The notes: generated by a model from the sequence alone, not told the origin. DNA of 64,000 nt from an uncultured Lachnospiraceae bacterium (GCA_910588955.1 CAJURQ010000013.1:1-64000); one strand, 5' to 3'; shown: positions 34,814-43,390, numbered from the stretch's first letter. Translations and numbers: made by a program.

Positions 34814-35482
34814 ATGAAATACGAATTTGAAGGTACTGTAGAATTCCGGGAGAATGAAAATGCCATCTCCGTGCCATTCAATGTCTGGGAGGTATGCGAG
34901 AAGGTGGGAGACGCGCCGGTGCGGGTCTGCTTTGACGACGTGTGTTTTATCTGCGATCTGCTGCCGAAGGGGCAGGGATATTATGACATTCCGGTAAATC
35001 AGGAGACGCTCTCCAAGGTGGAGCTTGGAAAGAAATATCTGATTTCCATTGAGATCGTGGGAAACGTGATGGGCAGAATCGGAGACAGCCCTTACAGCGT
35101 AGAGCATCCGATACGCAAAGTTGACGGGGTGGAGCTTGTGACACAGCCTTGGGACGGTCTGTGCGGGCAGTCCTGCATTGCCATGATCGCTGGGACGACG
35201 CTTGACGAGGCGTGCGACATTATGAAATGCCGGGAGTGGCAGGCGAACATGAGCAAGATGATCGCCACGCTGGAATATCTGGGCATCCGCCATGCGGATA
35301 AGATTGTGTATACCCTCGGCAAGAGCGTGGAGCTGCCGAAATGTACGATCATCATGGAGCGCATGGGCAGATACAGCCACTATCTCGTAGGGTATGACGG
35401 AAAGTATTACGACCCCAATCTGGGCGTGATCAAGGAATTTGACATGGCGAAGATGGTGGGGTATCTGGAAATCGTCGTGTAA
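34814..35482 (+). CDS. DUF1905-like domain fused to papain-like cysteine peptidase
   Basis: A 222-residue cytoplasmic protein. Residues ~1-85 resemble DUF1905, a small beta domain (FEGTVEFRENENAISVPF, ICDLLPKGQGYYDIPVNQET). Residues ~100-222 look like a C39/papain-like fold: QPWDGLCGQSCIAMIAG supplies a Q...C pair, YSHYLVGYDGKYYDPNLG the His and Asp. That is the order of a Cys-His-Asp triad. No signal peptide or membrane segment. ATG 34814 is chosen because it opens the DUF1905 match; upstream codons carry no similarity, and the preceding GGCAGGG is only a moderate site. Substrate unknown. A shared terminator separates it from the convergent PocR gene. Confidence 0.7.
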   Translation: MKYEFEGTVEFRENENAISVPFNVWEVCEKVGDAPVRVCFDDVCFICDLLPKGQGYYDIPVNQETLSKVELGKKYLISIEIVGNVMGRIGDSPYSVEHPIRKVDGVELVTQPWDGLCGQSCIAMIAGTTLDEACDIMKCREWQANMSKMIATLEYLGIRHADKIVYTLGKSVELPKCTIIMERMGRYSHYLVGYDGKYYDPNLGVIKEFDMAKMVGYLEIVV

Positions 35483-35521
35483 CGCGGAAAAGAGATTTTG
35501 CAAAGCGAAATGGTTCCTATG

Positions 35522-35558
35522 AAAAAGCTGTCCTCTGTAAAAACAGGAGACAGCTTTT
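35522..35558. terminator. Bidirectional terminator between convergent genes
   Basis: AAAAAGCTGTCCTCTGT (35522-35538) pairs with ACAGGAGACAGCTTTT (35543-35558). A-tract and T-tract flank the stem, so it can stop transcription from both sides. Confidence 0.88.
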
Positions 35559-35581
35559 ATGTTGTCTATGGGGAAATCAGA

Positions 35582-36355
35582 TCAGGTTTCGTTCATTTTA
35601 TGTATGGATTCGGCAATGCTGTTGGCGTCCTGCGTGATCTTTTTATAAATTTCCGTGGACTGCTTGGAGAAAGTACCCATCTGTTTCGCAATGATACCGA
35701 AGCCTGCACCCGCCGCGCCGACTCTTGCCGTCTCAATGGAGGCGTTCAGCGCCATGATCGTCTGCTTGGAAGCGATACCCTCGAGCTCCTTGGTGTTCTC
35801 CTTGATCCGCGCCACTGTTTCGGTTGCATTTGCAATCTCTTCTTCCCATACATGGATCTTTTTGTATTCCGTAGCGCTCATATATTCCTGTACGACCAGA
35901 ATATTTACCATGTCTGTCAAGAGGGAAACAGCGGCGCGGATGGACGGTTCCGTACGCACAGGGACTTTGTGGGCGGCACGGATGTAAACCTCCGGGTCAA
36001 CGCCCAGCTCTTCCGCGACCGCGGTAAGCTTTTCGTCATCCGGCTCGCGGGAGAAAACTTGTCCGCCAATCATACGACCTAACTTTTCACCGTTTAAAAT
36101 GATATCAATGGAAAATTCCATAAGCCCGGCATGGCACTCGTAAATGCCCTGTCCGGCAGCCATACATTTCTGACAGCGCTTCGATCCTTCCTGACAGCCC
36201 TGCGTCTGCTTCGTACAAAAGTCGGTAAAACCGCTTCCCTTTGTCATATAATTGCCGTCCATGTCAACGGCGATGACAGCGAGACCGGTTGCCTGCGAAA
36301 ATGTATCCTGAATTTTTTGTAAATGTGATATATCCATAAAATCCGAGAGCTTCAT
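35582..36355 (-). CDS. Soluble PocR-sensor chemoreceptor-like protein
   Basis: A 257-residue protein without membrane segments. ATG at 36355 follows AAGGAGGGGGATC; the frame continues to a TTG at 36379 that would overlap that site. Residues ~5-165 are a PocR-type ligand domain (LSDFMDISHLQKIQDTFSQATGL in part; CQKCMAAGQGIYECHAGLMEF, GRMIGGQVFSREPD). Residues ~185-257 match only the hairpin tip of a chemoreceptor signalling domain: ALNASIETARVGAAGAGFGIIAKQMG, then QSTEIYKKI. HAMP and the long helical bundles are missing, so it is much shorter than a standard receptor. It may signal to a cytoplasmic CheA/CheW array or act as a stand-alone sensor. Confidence 0.85.
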   Translation of the reverse strand: MKLSDFMDISHLQKIQDTFSQATGLAVIAVDMDGNYMTKGSGFTDFCTKQTQGCQEGSKRCQKCMAAGQGIYECHAGLMEFSIDIILNGEKLGRMIGGQVFSREPDDEKLTAVAEELGVDPEVYIRAAHKVPVRTEPSIRAAVSLLTDMVNILVVQEYMSATEYKKIHVWEEEIANATETVARIKENTKELEGIASKQTIMALNASIETARVGAAGAGFGIIAKQMGTFSKQSTEIYKKITQDANSIAESIHKMNET

Positions 36356-36389
36356 GAAGAGATCCCCCTCCTTCAACAATATTGTAATT

Positions 36390-36437
36390 ATTATAGCATG
36401 TTTTTTTCGGAATGCCTATCTTTTTGTATGGTATAAT
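36390..36437. promoter_or_regulatory. Divergent extended -10 promoters
   Basis: On the + strand TGG-TATAAT (36429-36437) lies 37 bases before the response regulator ATG. On the - strand TGC-TATAAT (ending at 36390) precedes the PocR gene. Neither has a good -35, so both are extended -10 type or need an activator. Confidence 0.5.
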
Positions 36438-36474
36438 ACAAAATATAAATCAGACGAAAAGGCAGGACAGCGGG

Positions 36475-37146
36475 ATGACGGAACTGTATTATGCGGAGGA
36501 TGATCCGGATATTGCGGGTATGGTGAAAGCATATCTGGAGCGGAAGGACATAAAAGTGTCGGTGTACGGCACGCTTGCGGATTTGAAGCTGGCGCTTGCG
36601 CAGCGTCTGCCCTCTATGGTGCTGCTTGACTGGAACATGCCGGACGGGCGCGGGGACGGGCTGTGTAGGTGGATTCGCGGGCGTTTTAAGGAACTGCCGG
36701 TTATTTTTCTGACGGTGCGGGGCGACAGCGCGGATATTGTCTCAGGGTTCGAGAGCGGCGCGGACGACTATGTGGTGAAGCCCTTTGCCCTCGAGGTACT
36801 CTATTCCCGCGTTCAGGCGCTCTTTCGCAGAAGCGGAAACGCTGGCGGGCAATACCTGTCCTGCGGGGAAATCGCGATGGATTTGAACCGGATGCTTGTT
36901 ACCTGCAAAGCGGAGGAGGTCAGTTTAAGCGCGGTGGAATATCAGGTGCTTTTGTGCCTGATGAGGAATAAGGGAAGGATTGTGACGAGAGAAAAACTGT
37001 TGGAACAGGTCTGGGACGTCAACGGGAACTATGTGAATGACAATACATTGACTGTGACAGTCAAACGTCTGCGGGACAAGCTGGGAAAGCCGCTATGTCT
37101 GAAAACGGTGAGGAGCGTGGGTTATCGTATGGAGGATATGTTATGA
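36475..37146 (+). CDS. OmpR/PhoB-family response regulator (Bce-type cluster)
   Basis: A 223-residue two-component regulator. The receiver domain has acidic residues E8-D9-D10, phospho-acceptor D52 in LLDWNMPDG, T in LTVRG and K in VVKPFALE. The winged-helix DNA-binding domain (~125-222) ends RLRDKLGKPLCLKTVRSVGYRME. ATG 36475 is preferred; upstream codons to 36412 include the promoter. The stop overlaps the kinase ATG by 4 bases. The kinase and FtsX-like ABC transporter downstream place it in the BceRS-AB/VncRS group, which typically responds to cell-wall antibiotics or antimicrobial peptides; that stimulus is inferred. Confidence 0.92.
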   Translation: MTELYYAEDDPDIAGMVKAYLERKDIKVSVYGTLADLKLALAQRLPSMVLLDWNMPDGRGDGLCRWIRGRFKELPVIFLTVRGDSADIVSGFESGADDYVVKPFALEVLYSRVQALFRRSGNAGGQYLSCGEIAMDLNRMLVTCKAEEVSLSAVEYQVLLCLMRNKGRIVTREKLLEQVWDVNGNYVNDNTLTVTVKRLRDKLGKPLCLKTVRSVGYRMEDML

Positions 37147-38012
37147 ACGGCAGGGGAAAGCGGAGGCTTATAGAAGGATTACGGCGGCATAGGAGTATGA
37201 GGAAACGTCTGCGGGAACTGACGGCATATCTGGAGCAGGCGGATGCGGGGAACGCGCCTGTTCTCTCCGCTTTAGGGGAGGATGAGCTTTCCAGACTGGA
37301 GGATCAGATTTATAAGACGGTGACTTACCTGTATCAGACGCGTGAGGAGGCGGTGCGGACAAAAAATGAGTTTGCGCAGAACCTGTCCAATATCGCCCAT
37401 CAGATTAAGACGCCAATCACAGCGATTTCTCTGTGCGCACAGGCGATGGAAGGGGAAGAGAACAGAGAAGGACGAGAGCAGATTCTCAGGCAGCTTACAA
37501 GACTGACGCATCTGGAGGAAGCTTTGCTTCTTCTGGCACGGTTAGATGCCGGTACGCTTGCTTTAAAGAGGGCGGAGACGGATGTCTATACCCTGCTTAT
37601 GCTTGCGGCGGATAACTTGCAGGAGATTTTCGCGCAGTCGGAGGCTGCCGTGGACATTCCGGAACTTGGGGAAATGCGGATTACGGTCGATCCGGACTGG
37701 ACTATGGAGGCGGTGATGAATCTGATGAAAAACTGTGCGGAGCATGGTGCGGGCGGATGCGTCCGCTGTTTTTATGAACAGAACCCCCTGTATACGGAAA
37801 TACGGATATGGGATGAAGGCGCGGGATTTGTAAGGGAAGACCTTCCCCGCCTGTTTGAGCGGTTTTACCGGGGGAAAAACGCGGGAGAGGGCGGCATCGG
37901 TATAGGTCTTGCGCTTGCAAAGGAGCTGATTGAGCGGCAGGATGGCGCTATCCGCGCAAAAAATCTGCCGGAGGGCGGCGCGTGTTTTGAGATTCGGTTT
38001 TACCGTCACTGA
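37143..38012 (+). CDS. Sensor histidine kinase without membrane segments
   Basis: A 289-residue kinase. H86 in NLSNIAHQIKTPI is the phospho-acceptor; the ATP-binding part has NLMKNCAEHGAGG (N box), IWDEGAGF (G1), LFERFYRG (F) and GGIGIGLALAKELIE (G2). No transmembrane helix is visible: the N-terminal 60 residues are basic then amphipathic. Kinases of Bce systems normally carry two helices with a tiny loop, so this one must either be docked by a partner such as the permease or sense in the cytoplasm. ATG 37143 overlaps the regulator stop. The adjacent ABC genes follow after 108 bases. Confidence 0.9.
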   Translation: MNGRGKRRLIEGLRRHRSMRKRLRELTAYLEQADAGNAPVLSALGEDELSRLEDQIYKTVTYLYQTREEAVRTKNEFAQNLSNIAHQIKTPITAISLCAQAMEGEENREGREQILRQLTRLTHLEEALLLLARLDAGTLALKRAETDVYTLLMLAADNLQEIFAQSEAAVDIPELGEMRITVDPDWTMEAVMNLMKNCAEHGAGGCVRCFYEQNPLYTEIRIWDEGAGFVREDLPRLFERFYRGKNAGEGGIGIGLALAKELIERQDGAIRAKNLPEGGACFEIRFYRH

Positions 38013-38020
38013 GTTGTCAC

Positions 38021-38082
38021 TTTCGCCTGATATGATAATTAGGCAGGTGCGAAACACGTCGCGGATTTTCTGGTCGTTTCGC
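38021..38082. promoter_or_regulatory. Repeated TTTCGC/GCGAAA palindromes before ABC genes
   Basis: TTTCGCCTG (38021-38029) faces CAGGTGCGAAA (38044-38054), and that GCGAAA again faces TTTCGC at 38077-38082, so two alternative pairings share the middle element. It lies between the kinase and ABC genes. It could be the regulator's operator or a pair of mutually exclusive RNA hairpins. Confidence 0.45.
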
Positions 38083-38120
38083 ATTGGCTTGATTATGAAA
38101 AGTGAAGGAGGAACAGACGC

Positions 38121-38801
38121 GTGAATATTCTAACATGCGAGGGAGTGAGTAAGGTGTATGGATCCGGGGGCAATCGAGTGACAGCGCTTGCGGGGATTGA
38201 TCTTAAAGTTGACAGGGGAGAGTTTGTGGCGGTTACGGGGGCGTCGGGCTCCGGTAAATCCACTTTGCTGCATATTCTGGGAAGCGTGGACAAGCCGACG
38301 GGCGGCAGGGTAACCGTGGAGGGAACCGACCTTTCCGAACTGAATCAGACGCAGGCGGCAATTTTCCGGCGCAGGAAGGTGGGGCTGGTGTACCAGTTTT
38401 ATAATCTGATTCCCACGCTGACGGTGCGAAAAAACATTCTGATGCCGCTCACATTGGATAAAAAGAAAGTGAATGATGTGTACTTTGAGGAGGTGGTAAA
38501 GACGCTTGGTCTCTCTGAGCGGCTGGAGGCTCTGCCGAATCAGCTTTCCGGCGGGCAGCAGCAGAGGGTGGCGATCGCCCGATCCCTGATTTATCGCCCG
38601 GCGCTACTCTTGGCGGACGAGCCAACCGGAAATCTGGATCAGAAAAATTCCGGGGAAATCATGGATATGCTCAAACTCTCCAACCGGAACATGAAGCAGA
38701 CCATAGTGCTGATTACCCACGATGAAAAAGTTGCTCTGGAGGCGGACAGAATCATCACCATAGAGGATGGCCGCATTGTGGGCGACGAGAGAAGGAGGTA
38801 G
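38121..38801 (+). CDS. ABC transporter ATPase, BceA/MacB type
   Basis: A 226-residue ATPase: Walker A GASGSGKST, Q-loop VYQFYNLIPTLTV, signature LSGGQQQRVAIARSLI, Walker B LLLADEPTGNLD and the H-loop VLITHD. The NLIPTLTV Q-loop is typical of LolD/MacB/BceA exporters. The start ATG/GTG region reads GTGAATATTCTAAC with GAAGGAGGA upstream (GTG at 38121). It pairs with the FtsX-type permease that begins 5 bases after its stop. In this family the pair protects against peptide antibiotics and also senses flux through the transporter. Confidence 0.93.
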   Translation: MNILTCEGVSKVYGSGGNRVTALAGIDLKVDRGEFVAVTGASGSGKSTLLHILGSVDKPTGGRVTVEGTDLSELNQTQAAIFRRRKVGLVYQFYNLIPTLTVRKNILMPLTLDKKKVNDVYFEEVVKTLGLSERLEALPNQLSGGQQQRVAIARSLIYRPALLLADEPTGNLDQKNSGEIMDMLKLSNRNMKQTIVLITHDEKVALEADRIITIEDGRIVGDERRR

Positions 38802-38806
38802 TGCAG

Positions 38807-40831
38807 ATGTGGAGAGAATATTCGTCGGGTTATCTGAAAAACAACCGCTCTGCCGCCGTTTCCGTTATGACAGCCGCGTTTATTTCGTCGCTGCTTTTAT
38901 CGTTGTTAAGCTGTCAGTTTTACAATATGTGGAAGTATGAGGTGGAACGGCTGCGGGCGGAGGGAGACCAGTACGCGCTGATGGCGATGTATCTGGTGCG
39001 CGACGCAAATGATGAGGCGCCAAGGCTGGTATTTCCGCTGTTTCTCTTGATTATGGGGCTTGCCTCATTTTCGCTTATCGTTATCATACACAATGCCTTC
39101 GCGGTGTCCATGCAGGCGAGAATCCACCAGTTCGGTATTTTGTCCAGCATTGGGGCGACACCGAGACAGATTCGGACCTGTCTCTTGCAGGAGGCGGCAT
39201 ACCTGTGCGCGGCGCCGATTCTGGTTGGAACGCTGCTTGGCATAGCGGGGAGTATGGGGCTTCTGGCTCTGTTGGAGATGTTGGCACGGGAGGTGGAAGG
39301 CAGGCGGGCGTCGGTGTTCGGGTACCATCCGCTGATTCTTTTGTTTACGCTTTTGATAACGGCAATCACCATAGGGATATCCGCATGGATGCCGGCAAGG
39401 AAACTGAGCGTGATGACGCCGCTTGAGGCAATCAAAAATACACGGGAGCTGGAACTGAGAAAAAAATACAATTCTCCGGGGCTTTCCCTTCTGTTCGGCG
39501 TGGAAGGAGAGCTGGCGGGAAACGCGCTGCGGGTACAGCGAAAGGCGCTTCGGACGGCGTCGGTGTCGCTTCTTTTGTCCATGACGGCTTTTGCGCTGAT
39601 GCAGTGCTTTTTTACCCTGTCGGATATCAGTACAAGGGAGACATTCTTTGAAAAATATCAGGACGCATGGGACATTATGGTCACGGTGAAAGACACGGGG
39701 ATAGGCAGTTTTGGGGAGATGGAGAAACTGCGTCAGATACCGGGTGTGGATGACGTGGTTGTGTACCAGAAGGCGCGTGCGAAGAGTCTGCTGTCGGAGG
39801 AAAATCTGAGTGGGGAAATGAGGGCGAACGGGGGATTTTTCCATGATAACGGGAAGTATGTGGAGCGGGACGGGGAATTTTTTAGAGTGAGTGTGCCGAT
39901 TGTCGTAATGGATGACGCAAGCTTTCTGGCGTACTGCGAAGCGATAGGCGCGCCACAACGGACGGATGGGGCGGTGATACGCAATCTCATCTGTGACGTG
40001 ACCAACCCGGATTTCAGGCATCCGCAGTATATGCCCTATATAAAGGAGGCGGACACGACAAGGCTTGTAGCGCGGACGGGTGATGTGGCTGCGGAAATGT
40101 CGGTTTCGGATTGCGCGCAGACGGCAGAGATTCCGGTTATTGCCTATACGGAAGAAGTTCCCGTATTGCGGGAAGAATACGCCACCCTTGACAAGTACGA
40201 GCTGGTGCACTTTGTTCCGGCGAGCCTGTGGAGAAAATTGGAAGAAGGGATTGGCGGCGCGGAGGAAGATACCTTCATCCGCATTCTTTGCAGGAAAGGA
40301 GTCAGTCTGGAAGAACTGGATACGATTCAGGGAGAAATCGAAAAAAGCCTTGCGGGAGCTTATACGATAGAGAGTGAGAACCGCATCCGGGAATATGAGA
40401 CGAACGATGAGAAGATACAGGGAATGATGCTCGTGCTGGGGACTTTTTGTGTGCTGCTCGCGCTGCTCGGCTTGGGCAACGTGTTTTCCAATACGCTCGG
40501 CTTTGTACGGCAGAGGAAGCGGGAGTTTGCCAGATATCTTTCCGTGGGCATGACGCCGGGAGAACTGCGGAAAATGTTCTGTATTGAGGCGTTTGCGCTT
40601 GTGGCACGCCCGATGCTGTGGGCGGCGGTCGTCGCGGTCTTGGCGGTGGGCGCTATGTTGAAGGCAAGTTATATGAATCCGGCAGAGTTTCTGGCTGAGG
40701 CGCCTTTTGTGCCAATCGGCGCGTTTATGCTGGCGGTCGGCGGCGCGGTGGCGCTTGCCTATTATCTGAGCTGGCGCAGGATGCGGGAGATGAATCTGTC
40801 GGAGGTTCTGAGGGATGATACGATGATGTAG
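38807..40831 (+). CDS. FtsX-family ABC permease, BceB-like
   Basis: A 674-residue permease with about ten predicted helices. There is a first helix (~18-40), an FtsX core (~80-200), a helix pair near 245-265, a large extracellular domain (~270-520) and a C-terminal FtsX core (~525-670). This is the BceB/VncB layout, where the big loop binds the antibiotic complex. ATG 38807 has GAAGGAGG eight bases upstream; GTG 38801 is too close. It probably acts with the adjacent ATPase and the regulator/kinase pair. The specific peptide cannot be told from sequence. Confidence 0.88.
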   Translation: MWREYSSGYLKNNRSAAVSVMTAAFISSLLLSLLSCQFYNMWKYEVERLRAEGDQYALMAMYLVRDANDEAPRLVFPLFLLIMGLASFSLIVIIHNAFAVSMQARIHQFGILSSIGATPRQIRTCLLQEAAYLCAAPILVGTLLGIAGSMGLLALLEMLAREVEGRRASVFGYHPLILLFTLLITAITIGISAWMPARKLSVMTPLEAIKNTRELELRKKYNSPGLSLLFGVEGELAGNALRVQRKALRTASVSLLLSMTAFALMQCFFTLSDISTRETFFEKYQDAWDIMVTVKDTGIGSFGEMEKLRQIPGVDDVVVYQKARAKSLLSEENLSGEMRANGGFFHDNGKYVERDGEFFRVSVPIVVMDDASFLAYCEAIGAPQRTDGAVIRNLICDVTNPDFRHPQYMPYIKEADTTRLVARTGDVAAEMSVSDCAQTAEIPVIAYTEEVPVLREEYATLDKYELVHFVPASLWRKLEEGIGGAEEDTFIRILCRKGVSLEELDTIQGEIEKSLAGAYTIESENRIREYETNDEKIQGMMLVLGTFCVLLALLGLGNVFSNTLGFVRQRKREFARYLSVGMTPGELRKMFCIEAFALVARPMLWAAVVAVLAVGAMLKASYMNPAEFLAEAPFVPIGAFMLAVGGAVALAYYLSWRRMREMNLSEVLRDDTMM

Positions 40832-40957
40832 GCAGCGGATTAACTTTGCATCATTTATGAAGCCGGGATTGTGTGCCAGATCCGGCAATGTTCATTTGCG
40901 TTGCTTGCCGCAACAGGGGTTCTTCCGTATCATGGTGGTGAAAGGAGGGCATTGTTG

Positions 40958-41464
40958 ATGCTGAACGAAAATATCAAAACAATCAGAAAATCCAAAGGAC
41001 TTTCACAGGAGGAACTTGCAGTCAAACTGCATGTGGTGAGACAGACGATTTCAAAATGGGAGCAGGGATTGTCGGTCCCGGATGCCGATATGCTGATTTC
41101 CATTTCAGAGGTATTGGAAACACCTGTGAGCGCACTGTTGGGAGAGAACGTTGTTGAAAGTGAGGCTGATAATTTAAGAGTCATTGCGGAGAAACTTGAG
41201 GTCATAAACCTGCAGCTTGCGCAGGGGAAGGCAATGAGACGAAAAGTAATTCATTGGTTTCTGGTCTTATTGGGTGTGGTGATAGTTGCTGGCTTTGCCG
41301 CCTTGGTTGTATGGAACAGCCCCTATTTGGGGTGGGATTATAGTGACCCGGAAACCGCGGTTGCCGGAGTGGTGGTTCACACGTTTGAGTGGCTGTTTGT
41401 CCGGATTGTACCGTTTGTCCTGACTGGAGCGGTCATCGGTGCCTGCCTGACGCGAAAGAAATAG
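40958..41464 (+). CDS. XRE-family regulator with C-terminal membrane anchor
   Basis: A 168-residue protein. Residues 1-65 are a Cro/CI helix-turn-helix (IKTIRKSKGLSQEELAVKLH, VVRQTISKWEQGLSVPDADML). A short linker follows, then two hydrophobic helices (~95-115 and ~145-165), so the DNA-binding head is tied to the membrane. ATG 40958 follows AAAGGAGGG. Proteins of this layout are common in Firmicutes beside transporters. It may respond to membrane state or to the ABC system just upstream, 126 bases away; that is inference. Confidence 0.87.
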   Translation: MLNENIKTIRKSKGLSQEELAVKLHVVRQTISKWEQGLSVPDADMLISISEVLETPVSALLGENVVESEADNLRVIAEKLEVINLQLAQGKAMRRKVIHWFLVLLGVVIVAGFAALVVWNSPYLGWDYSDPETAVAGVVVHTFEWLFVRIVPFVLTGAVIGACLTRKK

Positions 41465-41486
41465 ATTTGGTGTCAAGAAAAAATAC

Positions 41487-41515
41487 TTGACACATCGCTC
41501 ACTCTATTGTAAAAT
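41487..41515 (+). promoter_or_regulatory. Promoter of ylxM-ffh operon with adjoining palindrome
   Basis: Perfect TTGACA (41487-41492), 17-base spacer, TAAAAT (41510-41515). The -35 lies inside an inverted repeat, GTGTCAAG (41470-41477)/CTTGACAC (41486-41493), which could be an operator. Confidence 0.7.
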
Positions 41516-41603
41516 GCAAAAGTCGGCGGTCGTCTGCCTTATTTTTCATGGATGTGCCGCCTTGGCAAAGCCGGAACAAAAACGGCGCAGAATTGGTGAA
41601 AAC

Positions 41604-41957
41604 ATGGAAAAGATCGTAGAACAGGGATTATTGTATGATTTCTATGGAGAACTGTTGAACGCGCACCAGCAGGAGATTTACGAGAGCGTCGTGTATGAGA
41701 ACCTCTCTCTGGGAGAGATCGCGGAGGCGAAGGGAATCAGCAGGCAGGCGGTGCACGATATTGTGAAACGCTGCGACAAGGCGCTTCTCGGCTACGAGGA
41801 GAAGCTGAAACTGGTGGCACGGTTTACGAGCATCAAGGAGAAAATTGCGCAGATCAACCGTCTTTCCGAGCAGTATGAGAGCGGGGAGTTGGAAGAGACG
41901 GCGTCCTACGGCTCGCAGATTAGAGAATTGTCGGCAAGGATTATGCAGGAACTGTAG
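41604..41957 (+). CDS. ylxM: YlxM-family helix-turn-helix protein
   Basis: A 117-residue protein of the UPF0122/YlxM family, nearly always encoded directly before ffh. It has a sigma-70 region 4-like helix-turn-helix: YENLSLGEIAEAKGISRQAVHDIVKRCDKAL. It is thought to act in the SRP pathway, perhaps in regulation of it; its molecular role is not settled. ATG 41604 is chosen as the start of family similarity; the frame runs back to 41487 across the promoter. ffh follows after 65 bases. Confidence 0.92.
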   Translation: MEKIVEQGLLYDFYGELLNAHQQEIYESVVYENLSLGEIAEAKGISRQAVHDIVKRCDKALLGYEEKLKLVARFTSIKEKIAQINRLSEQYESGELEETASYGSQIRELSARIMQEL

Positions 41958-42022
41958 TTTTGTGTGCGGCAGGTTTGTGTCCGCCAAATGGATTTTTAAA
42001 AGGCAGAAAGGCGTAAGATCAG

Positions 42023-43390
42023 ATGGCGTTTGAGAGTCTGACAGATAAACTGCAGAATGTATTTAAGAATCTGAGAAGCAAGGGGCGTCTCACAGACGAG
42101 GATGTCAAGACCGCGCTAAAAGAGGTTAAGATGGCGCTTCTCGAGGCGGACGTCAACTTCAAGGTAGTGAAACAGTTTGTGAAGTCCGTGGAGGCGCGGG
42201 CGATCGGCGCGGACGTGTTGAACGGTTTAAATCCCGGACAGATGGTCATCAAGATCGTGAACGAGGAAATGGTGTCCCTGATGGGATCCGAAACGACGGA
42301 GATCACCATGCAGCCGGGAAAGTCGATCACGGTCATCATGATGTGCGGTCTGCAGGGCGCGGGTAAAACCACGACCACGGCGAAGATCGCGGGGAAGCTG
42401 AAATTGAAAGGCAAGAAACCGCTTCTTGTGGCATGTGATGTGTACCGTCCCGCGGCGATCAAACAGCTGCAGGTAAACGGGGAAAAGCAGCAGGTGGACG
42501 TTTTCTCCATGGGGGAAAACCATAAGCCGGTCAACATCGCGAAAGCGGCGATTGAGCACGCCCAGAAGAACGGTCATAACGTGGTGATTCTGGATACGGC
42601 GGGTCGTCTGCATATAGACGAGGAGATGATGGCGGAGCTGATCGAGATTAAGGGAAACGTGGACGTGCACCAGACGCTTCTGGTGGTGGATGCCATGACC
42701 GGTCAGGACGCAGTCAATGTGGCGAAGGATTTTGACGAGAAGGTCGGCGTGGACGGCGTGATCCTGTCCAAGATGGACGGAGACTCCAGAGGCGGCGCGG
42801 CGCTCTCCATCAAGGCTGTCACGGGAAAGCCGATTCTCTTTATCGGTATGGGCGAGAAGCTTTCCGATCTGGAGCAGTTTTATCCGGATCGTATGGCAAA
42901 CCGGATTCTGGGCATGGGCGATGTGCTCACGCTGATCGAGAAGGCGCAGCAGAATCTCGACATAGACGAGGACAAAGAAAAAGAAATGGCTGCCCGCATG
43001 AAAAAGGGCAAGTTCGATTTCGAGGACTATCTGGAGAGCATGAAACAGATGCGCAATATGGGCGGGCTTTCCGGGATTTTGAGCATGATGCCCGGCATGG
43101 GAAAGCAGATGGCGGATATCGAGTCGGCGGTGGATGAAAAACAGCTGGCGCGCATGGAGGCGATTGTCCTCAGCATGACGCCGCAGGAGCGGCAGAATCC
43201 AAAACTTTTAAACCCGAGCAGGAAAGGGCGCATTGCCAAGGGCGCAGGGGTGGACATTGCGGTGGTCAACCGCTTTATCAAGCAGTTTGAGCAGTCGCAG
43301 AAGATGATGAAACAGATACCCGGCATGATGGGCGGCAAGAAAGGCCGCGGCATGTTCGGGGGCTTAGGCGGTATGAAATTCCCATTTTAG
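42023..43390 (+). CDS. ffh: Signal recognition particle protein Ffh
   Basis: A 455-residue SRP54 GTPase. N domain (1-~95); G domain with GLQGAGKTTTTAKIAGKL (G1), DVYRPAAIKQL, DTAGRLHIDEEMM (G3) and LSKMDGDSRGGAALS (G4); and a methionine-rich M domain from ~300 (MKQMRNMGGLSGILSMMPGM) that binds 4.5S/6S RNA and signal peptides. The tail is glycine/methionine-rich (GGKKGRGMFGGLGG). Complete and of normal length. It works with FtsY (30453). No SRP RNA gene is visible in the window. Confidence 0.97.
   Translation: MAFESLTDKLQNVFKNLRSKGRLTDEDVKTALKEVKMALLEADVNFKVVKQFVKSVEARAIGADVLNGLNPGQMVIKIVNEEMVSLMGSETTEITMQPGKSITVIMMCGLQGAGKTTTTAKIAGKLKLKGKKPLLVACDVYRPAAIKQLQVNGEKQQVDVFSMGENHKPVNIAKAAIEHAQKNGHNVVILDTAGRLHIDEEMMAELIEIKGNVDVHQTLLVVDAMTGQDAVNVAKDFDEKVGVDGVILSKMDGDSRGGAALSIKAVTGKPILFIGMGEKLSDLEQFYPDRMANRILGMGDVLTLIEKAQQNLDIDEDKEKEMAARMKKGKFDFEDYLESMKQMRNMGGLSGILSMMPGMGKQMADIESAVDEKQLARMEAIVLSMTPQERQNPKLLNPSRKGRIAKGAGVDIAVVNRFIKQFEQSQKMMKQIPGMMGGKKGRGMFGGLGGMKFPF

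Noticed and set aside
39065..40888. 607-codon minus-strand frame opposite the ABC permease
   Set aside because: Shadow frame with His/Arg/Pro-rich product; the plus strand encodes an FtsX-type permease.
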